A stretch of 64,000 bases of DNA from Cloeon dipterum (taxonomy: Eukaryota > Arthropoda > Insecta > Ephemeroptera > Baetidae). Position 1 is the first letter of the stretch, and the number at the start of each line of letters is the position of its first letter. The stretch lies in NCBI RefSeq assembly GCF_949628265.1, contig NC_088788.1, forward strand, positions 18,352,001 through 18,416,000, read 5' to 3'. The notes beneath the pieces were generated by a model. It did no database searches, was not told where the DNA came from, and saw nothing but the letters and a program-made list of their open reading frames with translations. Positions 36,553-49,765 of this stretch are shown here, in pieces. Both the position numbers and the translations under genes were made by a program.

Positions 36553-39500
36553 TCAAATCCCTGGGAATCTGCAGTAGGTCTTCTCGTCCAAATCCTCCAT
36601 GGAAATCCACTCTTCGTGCGGCGCGATTTTGGCTCGCTCCATATCACCGCGAATCTGAAAGCAGAAATAAAAGAGTTTATCTCGCACAGCTATATCTGCT
36701 TAGTGAATAATTTTTCTTTTTATTCATCGTGTGATGTGATAAACAATATGCAAAAGCGCACGAACCCTTGCTGTCTCTCTCATGACTCGAACAAGATTGC
36801 CACCAGCTAGCTTTTTAATGTCCTCGGCGCTCCATCTCCGGTCACGAGCCAATTCTGCCAGCAACATTGGGTACTTTGACACATCCTCAAGACCTTCAGG
36901 AACTCTGAATTATAAAAATACTTTTTATTATAGACTAGTAAAACAAAGGGGGAAGTTTTTCTTCCAGTGGAAATAGGTTTAAGAGGTTTTTTAAATTTCC
37001 AAAACGCTTAATTAATCTAGGACAATAGATCCAGACTCTGTAGGAACTTCGTTGGAATGGCTCACGTATTTTAATTTAATTTGGTGAAAGTGTTGCCCTA
37101 TTAGACCTACAGAACAGACCTGAAAATTTCCATTTATTTTTTTGATTTTTCAAAATGCGATTATTATTTTGGGTGATCGAGGAAAATTCAAAATTCAGGT
37201 ACTAAATATTTATTAATTTAATACTTAATATCTTGACCCACTGACCAACTTCGTAGGTCAAGGTAACTCGGGTCAAATGTTTTAAAAAAAATCCGGGCAG
37301 AAATCGACAGAAACAAAAATGTTTAAATTTGAGATAGCCAAAGCTGAGCAGTGCTTGATTTTTTCAAGTCCGAAAATTTTTACAGCTGTTTTCATCAGAA
37401 ATATTATTTAACGGGTTGCTTTTATGTCTATCATATATTTTTTTCAATCTCTGATTGAGAAAAATTAAGAAATTTTTACTAGTCAACAACGCAATGAACT
37501 TTAAAGCTCTGAAGAAGAAAATGTGTTTTTTAGCTTCATGATTTATTTTCAAGAAAATTGTTACTTTAAATTACAAAAATATTTATGAGCTCGCTACTTA
37601 CTGCGTAATGCCGTCAAATCCAGCACCAAGCCCGACGTGATTCACGCCTGCCATGTTCCTGATGTGATTAATGTGAGCTATAAAAAATTTAAATTTCCTC
37701 GGTCAGAGGCGTGCATCCGTTCTTTCATCACAATATCGTGCAAAATTTAATAACTAGACATGAACACAAACAAAGCGATTCGTAAATACTCAAAATGAAA
37801 AATAACCACGACTAAAATTGTGATTTTTCTGACGTCGCACGGCTTAAAAAGCTCCAAAAATTTTTGTCCAAAGCTCCAAATTTTATAAAACATTAACCTC
37901 GATATGCAACTCTAATTAAAATTAATCATCTTGATAAAATCCATTGCCGTGCGTTAACTGGCGTGCCAATGCCAACTTTCGCCTCTCCGGCTAGCGCCGA
38001 TCGAATTAACTCACCAATTACATCTTTGAGAGTGGCCTTTTCCTTGCAGTTGAGGAACTGATTGAAAAAGCTAACCATCACTATTCCCCCGTTGAGAGCC
38101 TGCAGAGGAAGTGGACGACGGAATTAGAATTTTCTAATCACAACAGCATTGTCTCATCTAATACCCACCAATTTGCTCAAAATCGAGTCTGGAACGTTTC
38201 GAGTCGAATTGCAAATCGCCTGCGCGCCCGAGTGCGAAAAGATGACCGGCGCTTTCGTGACTTTGATCGCGGCGTCCATTGTTCGCGCCGAAACGTGTGA
38301 CAAATCCACCATCATTCCCAACCTATTCATTTCTTGAATCACCAGCTGGGCAATTGAATCATTAGATCTGGCCACTTGTCGTTTTAACTTATTTTCAACA
38401 AACCTTCCCAAAGTCGGAAAGGCCGTCGTGGTCGGAGAGTGGCATCAATGGCGGCTCATCTTCATCCTGGACGCTGCTTTTGTGTCCCAGGGTCGCCTCG
38501 TCCACCATAGAGGAATCGGCCCTGTCATTCATTTTAAATTAATTTACATCTTTGGATTGAAATTAGTAGGTTTCGTCAATTTTTCTATGCTAAATAATAA
38601 CTGCGCATAAATTAGAAAAACAATTTTGTGGTTTACACTTACAGAGATTATAAAATTGTTATGCATTTATTATTCTGCTATTGCTAATTGAGTTATTTTT
38701 TTAATTTCATATTTTGGTCATCCAACATTTACAACAAATATTTAATATGATCTACTATCTACAATGCATTTGTATTTTGGAAAACCTCGCAAAACGAGCA
38801 ATTTTTTTTCAAACCTAGAAATGAGCCATTTTTTGCCAGTTTTTTTCTATTTTAATTCAGCATATAATAATATATTTACAGCATGATGACTAATACTCAT
38901 TTTATTTTAAATCATCTGTTAGCATTTCGACCCTATTTAACAGGGCCAAATTAAAACATATTTTCTCGAACCTTTTAACACTGCCCAAGAATTGTTTCAA
39001 AATTATTTACTCACCACGGGGTATTGCAAGCGTGAGTTAGGGTCAGGTAGCGGACGCCTAATTGGTAGAGGGTCCTCAGAATAGCCAGCGAGCTGCCTAA
39101 TGAGTGCCCACCTTCGACTCCGATCAGACTGGCAATTTTTCCTGCACGATGCGCGCTTTCGATTTCTAAAGAAATGAATAATTTCAATTATTACTAAATT
39201 CGTGAGTTCCTCCTTGCAACTCCTATTTTTATTGATCATTAAAACTTTCTTCGAAAGTGACAACACACCATAAAATCATTAAAATATATCATTTAATTTA
39301 TACCTTCTGCAGTCGTAGCCATCTGCAAATGTTTGGGATACTTTTCCACCAGTCTTATTATTACGTCGATTTGCTCCAGAGTGAGCTGCACGGAGTCCAA
39401 GTATTGGGAGCCGCACGGAACGTATGCTGACCAAAACTGAAATCCGTTTGAAATCTTACAATCATTTTATTTCAAAACGTGTTAATACAAAGATAAACTT

Positions 39501-42500
39501 AAAATCTTCAAACTAAGAAAATTTTTTTGATATTACATTAATTTTATGCCAATCCAAGAAAAAGTTTAAACCACAGAAAAATCAACACCAGAAAAATTTC
39601 AAACATTTGAAATAAATTGGAAAATATTTAGATAAATGTAAATTAATTAACATATGTTTTCAAACGTACTCTCAATAAGAAGGTACACTCTGCTGCACTC
39701 TTGCCTTTCGATAAATTTCGAGATTGCACAGCAAAAGCGACCTAATTTGGCTCGTAAACTTGAGCCTTTTATTGTAAAAATACTGATTTTGGATGGCGCA
39801 AAAAAATTGAATATACTAAAATCATACTAATACTCCTGCTTGAAACATAGGTTTAAATCCCGAAAATTTCCACAAATGTCTAACCTGTGCCGAGACGAGG
39901 CCCTTCTGCATCCGATTCAGGTCGGTTTGTGACCAAAGTGTTCCTCCAGTCCACGAAGGGTCACCCTTGAGGTCGGAATTGAACTTGAAGTCAAACAACT
40001 TGTTCTGCCTGCGCCGGCGAAGGTTCCACGCCAGGTCGTTGTGTCCGTCGACGAGCGGTGCGTCGCTCAGGATGCGCTGGACGACCTGCAAACGCGCCTC
40101 GAGCAGCCGGGACGCCCTCAGGTCGAGCGCGAAAGGCAGGCCAACCCCCAGAAAGAGGGCCAGGCAGACGAAAATGATTGAGCCAACGATCAGCTTCTGT
40201 CTGCCCTGCTGCAGGTGCAGGAAGGACGGCTTATCGGGGATGCCCTTCAGGGGTGGTTTCGGAGGGGGCGGAAGAGGGGTGTGCAGGGCGCAGTGACCGA
40301 TGCCGTTTATCTTGATCGGGTGCGGCAGGAAGTCATCTGGACTCGGGGTCGTTGGGGGCGTCAGGTGGTCACGGCTGTTTTGCTGAAATTAAATTTTTTT
40401 AATAATTAAATTAATAAATTATTCTGCTGATAAAATCTTTGATCATGGTTTCCCTCAAAAAACATGAGGTTTTTAGATAAATTAATTAATTCATTAAAGT
40501 TCCCACGTGTACAACTTTTACCCTCATTTTAAATTTTGCTTTTTTTAATATATATATTTTCAACACACAAACTTCTGCGCGTTGTTAGAATTGTTCTTGT
40601 GCTTCAATTTGATTATAATTTAATGAAAATTACCTTTTAAAAGCAAAAGGGTTCCAAGATCATGCTGATGTAATTGAAATTATTAAAAATTGGCTAAATT
40701 TAATTTTCTATTCTCCAAGATCATTACTCATTGCCAGGAAGCGACATTTATGTTGCACTCAAAAAGGTAAACACATCAACAGTGCTGCACGTTGAGTTGC
40801 CTCACGCGAAGTATTCAGGTCAGCCGAGCGTAATGCAACACAAAAACATCACGAATTATAAATTTGATGCAAAGTTCATGTGTATGAATGTTTTCGCAAG
40901 ACGCGCTGCTCCGATTTTCGAGGCTTTTGTCTGACCGTTACAAACTAATACACATAATATTATTATGCATAATTCACTCAATGCTAATCTGCTTTTAAAT
41001 ATTATAGAAAAAATTACGGATGTAGATTAGTTCCGAGCCGTTAGGCTTATTTTGCGTTAATTAAAGCAGTGCTCCAAGTGGCCCTGTGATTGTTCTCCTT
41101 GCACAATTTTTTAAATTTCTTCTCTTGAACCTCAAGCAAATGTTAAATATCCACTTCCAACTTGGGTATTTTTCCAATATTAAAATAAATTTCAGTTTAG
41201 GACCAGTCAAAAATTAACAAATCATTATATGTTATAATTATTCATCAACAAAGATATTTTTCATATAAAATTTAAACATCTGTTTAATATTCTATTCTTC
41301 TGCATGCTAATAAATTCCTCTAATAAAACCTATTGCCTTTACAATCGCCTGCAGCAACCGAGATACGTGCGCATTTTAATTGCCATTTTGCTGCAGACGA
41401 CGCCAAACAAAGAGAATGTCGACTTTATATTGTATATAGATCCCATGCACTCAATAGTATATTTGTTTCTCAATGTCGTCTAATATATGCACCGCCCTCC
41501 TCCTTTCAAATATCGTGCCGCAGAATAATAATTCAGTTCGGCGCACATGAACAAGATGTGTTATGTTGTTTAGAGTGCGGCCTGTACAAAGCGAACTAGT
41601 AACATTGAGCGCGAGAGATAGTAATCTCTGCTTTCAATATCGTACGCACAGCTATTAGAATGCGATCCGCTGGAGCAGAAAAATTTATATCCGCCCTAAA
41701 TTCTATAAACCAGGATTATTACCCATTTAACTCGCTTGTTAACTGGCCTTGTAGGTTTCTCAAACCAGTGGACACGAATAAAATGTCATTTTCTTTCGAT
41801 TTTCTTCACATATTTCACTACTTTATTTTACATAAGCCTATCTATAATTATCGTTTCAAAGCAAATTGGTTTGAACTTTCGGCCCTTTTGTCCTGGTTTC
41901 CCGAAGGCCTAATCAAACAATGCTCTCGAAGCAGAAATCAAAATGATTGATAAATTAGCTCGTGCACTGCGCTAAATACATCGCCGCCTGCATCAACAGC
42001 AAGCGCTTAATCTGCTTCATCACGCTCGCGCAATTCAATTATACAATACATAATATACTATATACCGATCGGCGTTCTTTGCGAATTTCTAAATGTCAGT
42101 CCGCCAGCACGGGATGTTTTTCAGCCGCGCACACGCCACTCCCCGCGAGTGTCGACCGACCGTGTGTGCACTGGAGGAAAACAATACAAATAGTGTAATA
42201 GTACATATAAAGTGGAAACGAAGGAGCCGGTGCCCATGAGCAAGAGCAGGCGAGTCATGCAGCACCGTGACAGTCGTGACCAAGTTGGATCGGCGCGCTT
42301 TCGGAACCTTTCCTCGCGCGCTCTTTGCATTTGCCTAACTAACTCTTTCACTTGGACACATGTGTCCCAATCCTCACTTCTTTCCAATTATTTAAGCTAA
42401 AGGCTATAGCCCTAAAAAAGAAATCTCTTGAAACAAAAATCTCTATAAGGAAGTATTTATGTAAATAGCTTTTGTTAGATTTTATCTGCGAATGTTAGAC

Positions 42501-44314
42501 AAACCCTGTAATTGATGCTAAAATGTAGCATTGCACGTTTTATTGTATTATACATATAGGTTGAGAAGGAAAATTATGATGTGGAGTTATAACGGACAAA
42601 TCGAAATATGCTGAATTGTATTTATTGATTTTCTGTGCACACTTTATTAAGGTCTCTTTGTTTTAGACACGAAACAGTCAGACAGATAATTTTTAATGAT
42701 TATTGCATGTAACCTCAAATTACGCTAGTTAAAAATGGTTCCACAACGTAAAATCACGAAACAAGAAGACATACGTTGGAATTGTAAATCAATAATTTTG
42801 TCAATTCATAGAATCGAAAGGGGTCAGTTTGATGGTTTTTGTAGTTTTTTGAGCTAGTATCTCAGGAACCTTTTCAAAAAATACTAGGTGTTTTTTTCAA
42901 CGTCGAAATATAAATAAAACCAAAACTCAAGCTTAAAACATAAAAAAACGCTGATTGTAGAGTCAATTTGGTTTTGTGAATTGAATTTTTTTAATTCAAA
43001 GAGAATCTTGATGCATGAAATTCTTAGAAAAGAAAAATTATAGGCAATTAGAAAGTGGCAGTGACAATTAATAACCTTCTTATGAAAATTGGTGAATACT
43101 TGCTATTTTTTCTTTTGTTTCAAAAGGTGGATTGTCACCAAAAAAACAAAGCCCAATTATAACGATCCCCCCTTTTTCTACCCGCGTTCTCGTTGGAATT
43201 GTAAATCAATAATTTTGTCAATTCATAGAATCGAAAGGGGTCAGTTTGATGGTTTTTTAGTTTTTTGAGCTAGTATCTCAGGAACCTTTTCAAAAAATAG
43301 GTGTTTTTTTCAAAGTCGAAATATAAATAAAACCAAAACTCCAGCTTAAAACATAAAAAAACGCTGATTGTAGAGTCAATTTGGTTTTGTGAATTGAATT
43401 TTTTTAATTCAAAGAGAATCTTGATGCATGAAATTCTTAGAAAAGAAAAATTATAGGCAATTAGAAAGTGGCAGTGACAATTAATAACCTTCTTATGAAA
43501 ATTGGTGAATACTTGCTATTTTTTCTTTTGTTTCAAAAGGTGGATTGTCACCAAAAAAACAAAGCCCAATTATAACGATCCCCTCTTTTTCTACCCGCGT
43601 TCTCGCAGACAATATGTACAATCCCTATCCTAAGGAAATCTAGTCACAAAATACCACCTCAATTATGCTATTTATTAAAAACAAGTGTTCCATTGTTGTT
43701 GCATTTTTACAGGGGAAGCAGTTTGCCAATCGGCGTTGCGTGCGGCACACGATAATGGAAAATTTTCATGAAAGTGCATCTCGCGCGTTCCATGACCTCT
43801 TTTCACGCCTTGCGCACTAGTGAGATAATTAGTCGGGCCCTTTGACTCTCAATCTGAGTGAAATTTCTATCTGTCACTCCACGACGTCTGGACGTATAGA
43901 CTTGGCTTGCAAAAAAGCAGCTCGCAGCGACGAGTACTTTCAATGCATAAATCATAATTGCACTTGAATAAACAAACAGTGAACGATATTTTATTACAAT
44001 TAATGCTGGCAAGTGACAGTGAATGTGCGGCCGCGAGCTGCTTGCCTGCAAAGCAATAAATAAAATAGAAACGCATCCTGGAGTCGATTTGCATAGATGT
44101 CATTTTCACTTTGCGTTTTCCCTCACGGCATACTGAACGGAATATCGAGTTTAGAGCCTACCTGGTAAATCCAGGAGCCTTCGAATATGGTCGTCCTGAC
44201 GGGCGATGAGCAATTGGAAGTGTCCGCTCGGATCGTCTCGATCAGGTCGAGGTTGAGCTCTATGTCCTGGTGCGGCAGCCTGGTGGTAGCCGCTCTCGGG
44301 AATCCTGAGTTCAT
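36553..44314 (-). CDS. Membrane dipeptidase (renal dipeptidase family M19) with N-terminal membrane anchor
   Basis: Zinc metallopeptidase that cleaves dipeptides at the cell surface. Ten exons: 44162-44314, 39885-40382, 39304-39436, 39015-39165, 38404-38521, 38169-38345, 38015-38099, 37602-37677, 36766-36904, 36553-36654; 543 residues, all phases consistent. Active-site residues are present: His165 and Asp167 in DGHNDLAW, the bridging Glu in [10 protein letters not shown], His in MMVDLSHVS, His in PVIFSHSGA, Arg in NSTRNVPDS and Asp in GLGAGFDGI. Vertebrate enzymes have a signal peptide and a GPI anchor; here a Pro-rich cytoplasmic region (residues about 1-110) leads into a membrane helix at about 115-136 ([20 protein letters not shown]), and there is no hydrophobic C-terminus. 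So it is probably a type II protein. The first exon is inferred from phase and splice sites across a 3.8-kb intron; the rest is secure. Confidence 0.9.
42121..42330 (-). other. Small open frame with one membrane segment, uncertain
   Basis: Lies inside the first dipeptidase intron. From its first ATG (42330) it would encode 69 residues: a basic, Arg-rich start ([20 protein letters not shown]), then a hydrophobic stretch ([18 protein letters not shown]) and a polar tail. It is locally GC-richer than its surroundings. It could be a small membrane protein, an unrecognised exon or chance; there is no clear splice signal or family. Confidence 0.25.
42774..43605. repeat. Tandem duplication, two copies of about 417 bp
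   Basis: Copy 1 is 42774-43190 and copy 2 is 43191-43605. They are nearly identical, differing by a few small indels (for example copy 2 lacks three bases near 43298) and a handful of substitutions. Both begin CGTTGGAATTGTAAATC and end CCCGCGTTCTCG. Neither contains a long frame. They lie in the first dipeptidase intron. Confidence 0.95.
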
Positions 44315-44402
44315 AGTCTTGGTGGCCGAATTTCTCTGCTCTGCGTGCCGAAAATTCCACCCTGGTTCAGGGGGTTTGAAAGACTGGACACTATTTTTCT
44401 CC

Positions 44403-47400
44403 TGATGAAAGAATTATATTTTTAGTTGAAATGAAATCTGTTCTAAATTTCTAAGCAATAATCTCTGAGAGCAACAAAGGGATACGGCAATTTTGCTGAA
44501 TCAGGTTAATTAAGGTGAAAAAGGGGTTGAAGGGGTGACAGATTATCTCTAGGGGGGGATCAAGACTAGTCTATTGGTGTGCAGTTTTTTTTTAAAATGC
44601 GACCACTAGAAGCTGAGATTTGGGCGTGAGAACCCCAAAGAAATTTGTTGTTTTCATAGATTTTGGTTTGTATATAGAAATATCCTGCTCAACTAGTTTC
44701 GGCCACTGGTTTCGACCCTGAGGGCTAAAAAGAGAATAACCAGGGGGCCGAAACTCTAAGTTGAACATGAAATTTATACATTAATACAAAAAATAAAATA
44801 TGCCTATAGAAAGCCACACATTTATTAGTAAATACAAATTATGACTAGTTCGAGTGCTTGTGCCTTCATTGGAATCTAACAACAATAGAATTAATATTTA
44901 CTCTGCGCTGATTAATTTTCGTAACTGTTCTTTCTCAGATCAAAAAATTGCTCCCATTATCCGGCTCAGCATGTGCAATCGTTAATGGAGCGAGGTGAAA
45001 GTTTTCTAAATTAATGGGAAGCTCAATTTTGACGTATCATCGGGTCGGCCGCAAAAAAACGCATTGTCGCAGCAAGGTGCAAACAAAGGTGCACACGGAA
45101 AGAGCTTTGTTGACCCTTCAGGTCCTCCAAGTGAGGATTTCGCAATTCGCTCTCCTTCCTTGTTAGTGACGTGCTTGTGTTTGGGCGAAATTATAGCAAT
45201 ATTTTGGTTTTCACTCACCAGTCAGTGACCCATGGAAGCGAATATGCAAGCCCGCAGCTGAGTTGTGCGGGTTGCGTTCCGTGCGCCTGCGTCGCGAGCT
45301 TAGACAATCCATATTTCGCAGTCGCCACGACAACCACCGCGCTCAGGGTGCACGCTTTTCTAAGAAACGCACGAGTGACGTTGTGACACTGGGAAAGTTG
45401 CAAGGAAATAGAATCAAGATTGATCGTTACAAAAGTTTCGGCATAAAATATATATTTTATTAACAAATAGGAATCAAGCAAGCTGAGACGCTTCTTATGG
45501 GTGATTTGTGCAATATGCCACGCGGAAAGCCCCGTTTTACTCTGAACTAGTTTGTTTTATCAAGCTCCTCCGCCAAACAAGGCTTTTTACTTTCCGATAA
45601 CGCCCAAGAGGTATTTAACGTGCTCTCCTACGAGTGCGGAGAAAGTTTGAGGCAGGTCTTTGCATATATCGCCGGCTGGCATCATATTTCAAAATGCTCA
45701 CAGGAAGTCGATTGTGAATAAATCATGATCTCGTGCGTCAAAATCCTGGCACTCTACTTAATATCGTGTCGTGGGGGTGGAGAAAAAAGCTAATTAAGAA
45801 AAATAAATTCGAAAAAATAGAATCCTTGATCTGCTATTTACTCAAAGAAACATTATTTTATTTGGTGTGTGACTAATACTTAAGAGAGCATCTCACAAAG
45901 AAAATTGCCTTATAGTGACCTGAATTCTTATTGACTCATTGGGCACCTTGATTTATTTCCACCTTAATAGCGGAAAGTTCACTCCTGCGTGGAGGCGACT
46001 GGGACGACCAACGACCACACAAAAAAGTAATGCTTGCATCATCCTCGTAATCATCTCTTTTGAAGTCACGACATATATTTAATTCGACTGTAACGTTTGG
46101 TAAGAAATAAATGTCTTGACGAAGGACTTTCCTTAATATAATCTGTATTTTAACTGAAGCAGCAAATTAAATTGCAACAAGTGAGCATCCATCTGGACGA
46201 GGATCCATGAGCGAAAGTGAAAGACACGTGAAAAAATGGCTGCTTTTGGCAGATTTAAAAAGTTAAATCCACGGAGGTAAATTTGCCTTTGCGACCTAAA
46301 TGACTTTATTTGAGAGAACTTGACTCTCAGTATTGAGAGCAATGCGTTGCGGAAACTAAATCATACGGATGAAAATTTTAAATTATTTTCACCCTACAGC
46401 AGAGAATGAGAGGGTTTTGCGCAAAATATGTTGTGGGGTCTTCAATTTTTGCTCTTATTTTTTATAAATAACTTATCAGCAAATCCATCAGGATGTGACC
46501 TTGCATTCAAAAAGTGCGTTCTGTTGTCGCTATAATACATCATTAATAATCTCGTCGTGAAAACTGCTGCGCTTGAAAAAGAAATAAAAGGAGTGTGCCT
46601 CACAATGCTGAAGGTTTGAATTAATTGCGAATGCCGCGACTATGTGTTTATCACAGTCTATATATCAACGGGCAGTTCTTTTTCACGCGCTACTGACTTT
46701 GCTATTGCAATACGTTATATTATGCAAATGACAAAAACGATTGCATGGTGGTATTGATTGTGTTTATCATAAAAGAAAAATCGTCATGTTGGTGCTTTTA
46801 CATATTTATTTTTATCTTAAAATTTTAACAACGCCGACTTTATTGAAAAAAATGTATCTTGTAATATCTTCCTGTTATTACAAGAAGTATAAATTAAAAA
46901 AGAAATCAGTATACTCTTCAGTCTCTCAATCTATTCTTTAAAATGATACCATACATAGTCCACATTGATTAACTCTCACACAAGTTTCGTTGCGGGTTTT
47001 CGCACACCATTCGACATAGTACACAAATAACGTTGGATTGCGGATCACACTTCAGCTATGAGCAGAGGTTAAACTTTGAATTGAGGGTGTACAGAGTTTT
47101 AACATTCAAACATGATGTAAAGTGCGTGAGTATTTTGCGATTATTTGATTTCACAATATGGCTGATGATAATCATTTCAAGACACACTATGCTGGATGAT
47201 GTGAATGTGAAGTTGATCGTGCGTTGATGAGTGTGCGAAATTATTTACAATTATGGGTGGCATGCGGAGTTAATTTTATGTGATGTGTGCCAATGATCTA
47301 TCGTGTGAGAAGCGAAGGAAGTGGCGAGCGATATTTAAATAGTAAAAAGGAGGACAGATTTTAAATGTTCTGCAGCACGAACTTCCTTCGCGCCCGCACT

Positions 47401-47446
47401 TAGGTTGTTAGTCGTGGTGTGTGATAATGAAGCCGATTCGCGATGT
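44403..47446. other. Intergenic region between dipeptidase and yellow genes
   Basis: About 3 kb, AT-rich, holding one inverted repeat (44690-44763). Open frames such as 45171-45386 plus and 45215-45481 minus overlap each other and show no coding bias. It should contain the dipeptidase promoter and the yellow 3' untranslated region. Confidence 0.5.
44690..44763. repeat. Imperfect inverted repeat
   Basis: Arm GTTTCGGCCACTGGTT at about 44696-44711 pairs imperfectly with AACCAGGGGGCCGAAAC at 44738-44754; outer bases CAACT (44690-44694) and AGTTG (44759-44763) continue the symmetry. The loop is about 25 bases. Confidence 0.65.
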
Positions 47447-49765
47447 TTACAACACAGCGGTGCTGTTCTTGGTGTCCCTGATGAACCTGTTGTTATAAAA
47501 AGAGAAAGGGTCGAGAGGCGCCGCGTTGAAGCCGTTGAACTGGGCCCCGTTGGCGGCGTAGGGGATGCGCATGACGCGCAGGTTGGTGCCTCTGGGGTTG
47601 TAGTTGCGGTTGAAGTAGGCCTGGAAACGGTTCGACACGAACCACAGCGAGCCCTGCTGGTCGACGGTGATGTCCGAGATGAACTGCAGACGCTCAGGGT
47701 CCACGGCCAGGATCCTCTGGAGGCCGGTGTTGGGGTTCCACGAGGCGATGGCCGTTTCGGACAAAGGACTGAAATAGATTTCGCCATGGGTGTCGGCGAA
47801 AAGGCCAGCACCCTGGGAGGTCTTGTCTCCAACCTTGATGACGGGCAGTGAGGGGATGCCAGGGTTTCTCAGGGCGTTGGTCGACACGGCGTAGAGGGCG
47901 CGACCGGCCAGAGGGTGGTAGTAGAGCATGCGTTCGTGGCCAAGGTTGGAGATGGTCATGCCGACCACGCCGTCCTCAAGGTTGAAAGACTCGCCAGCGA
48001 TGGTGTACGTCGCCTGCTGAGGGTCGGGCATCAGCGACTGGTGCTCGAAACGCCACGTCAGGTCGCGGCCCAGGTCGTAAATGATCAGGCCCGGAGCTGA
48101 GGTGTCTGAGATGTACACAAACATGTTTTCGCAGTTGCTGATCGATGAGTATTCCTCGTCCAGAGAGAGGGTGGTCAGCAGGGAGCGCTCACGAAGCACC
48201 TGCGGACATAATCAAAAATATTTTCTATCAAGAACATGGTCTCCAAACAAAGGTTTTTATTGAAACGCCTGAAATTTGTCCCTAAGGCCGCCGGAAAAGT
48301 GCGAAACCAGCTAGCATTAGTGCGAGTCGGCACCGGTTGAGCTCTTCTGGCGCATTTCGAATCTTCATTAATCACCTTTTGCCATCTCTGACATTGAGCA
48401 GCCATAATTGTATGGCATAAATTATTGCCATTATTTTAAAAGGTATCATTTTTAATATCATATGCTTTGAGGTAAAAAATTAGATTATGCTGATTTAAAA
48501 AAATGTCGAGTTTAACCTGAATTCTGAAATATTGCCCAATACAGTGATAAAAAAACTGAATTACATAATGAAAGAGTGGATTGATTTTACTCTAAGTTTG
48601 TGCGTTTCCTAAATATATGGCATTTACTATTTTTCCAAGAGTTTTGAATATTTCTGACAATTTCAAAGTAAAAGAATGATTGATTCAATTAAAAATAATT
48701 CTAGGGCTGAAATATTTATTTCCTGGACTCTTGCTTTAAGATGTAAAAATGAGAAAAATTATCTGAAAAATAGCAATGAAACCAACTCTTTGCAATGCGG
48801 GAAAAACACTTAAGTCTGAAAGAGAAAACCCAACAGAAATAAATTTAAGAGATAGAGTTGAAAATGTTCCAAGATTATAACAGCCATAATTCTTTTTTGC
48901 ACATCATTTTTTTCCTATAGCTAAAAATATTTGAAATAATTATTTTACAAAATTACTCATAATTTCCTGCCCTTAAAATCGTTGACGTCGTGATATTAGC
49001 ACAAACAACGATTATATTTTTTATCTATAAAGCTGAGAACGGTGCAAAAAGGCGCATCCAGCAGACTGGTACTAATTATCGAAACACGCTCTGCTAAATA
49101 CAAGAAATTTCACTCGCCTCGGAGCACCAAAATCGACGCGTGAAATGAAGCGTGTTTTTATTAAAAAAACGAAAATGTGCACGAACCTGCGGAGGGAAAG
49201 TGACGCTGCGTATGGCGAGTCCGGTCTTGAGGTCGAAGGCCACGAGGCGGGGTGGGCACGCGGCGACGGGGCTGCCGTCCAGGGGGGTGAGCACGCCTGA
49301 GTCGAGCGCCCAGAGGCGGCCGCAACTGTCGATGCGCGAGCGGAACACGGACACCAAACCGCTGCAGTTGTCCAAATGACCCTGCTGCCAGGACCAGTCG
49401 GGGAAGGGCAGCAGCGGCTGGTTTTCCACGGGCACCCCGGTGTTGGGCATCCACGTCAGGGTGGCGGGCACGCCTTCGCGAGAACGCGGCAGCGTCAGGA
49501 AGATGCGGTCAGGGGTGACCTGAATGCCGGTGAACACGCCGTTTTCGGGCACCGTCCGCTTCGGGTCGATGCCATCGAAGTTAAGGTAGGTCCAGCTGGC
49601 CATCTGCTGGATGGGCGATGCGGCTCTTCCCGAGGGAGCCGGCCCGAAACCCGACGTTTGGGTCAAAGGACGCACTGCCGGACCGGCAGGCTGGCCGTAG
49701 AAGCCACCGAATTGCTGCGCCGAGGCGGCGCAAAGAATTGCTGACAGGGATAAGAAGAGCCGCAT
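47447..49765 (-). CDS. Yellow / major royal jelly protein family member, secreted
   Basis: Two coding exons, 49187-49765 and 47447-48199, phase 0 join (FPPQ to VLRERSLL), 443 residues. It begins with a signal peptide (MRLFLSLSAILCAASA, cleavage before QQ) followed by a Gly/Pro/Ala-rich linker (about residues 17-55). The MRJP/yellow beta-propeller occupies the rest: WTYLNFDGI, FDLKTGLAIRSVTFP, and the family motif SCGRLWALDSGVL; Cys pairs in DNCSGL, DSCGRLW, AACPPRL and SNCENMF fit the family. Yellow proteins act in cuticle pigmentation (some as dopachrome-converting factors) and other secreted roles; which paralogue this is I cannot say. An acceptor (CTTTGTTGCAG) lies two bases before the ATG, so the 5' leader is spliced and the promoter is further right. 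The domain looks intact. Confidence 0.93.

Noticed and set aside
44151-44360. Alternative minus frame over the first dipeptidase exon, including [20 protein letters not shown]
   Set aside because: It looks helical and could be an exon of another gene, but it ends at phase 1 and does not fit the next exon, while the other frame ends at phase 0 and joins it cleanly.
47335-47851. Arg/Ser/Pro-rich minus frame and plus-strand frame over the yellow gene
   Set aside because: Out-of-frame copies of the yellow C-terminal exon; composition is that of a shifted GC-rich frame.
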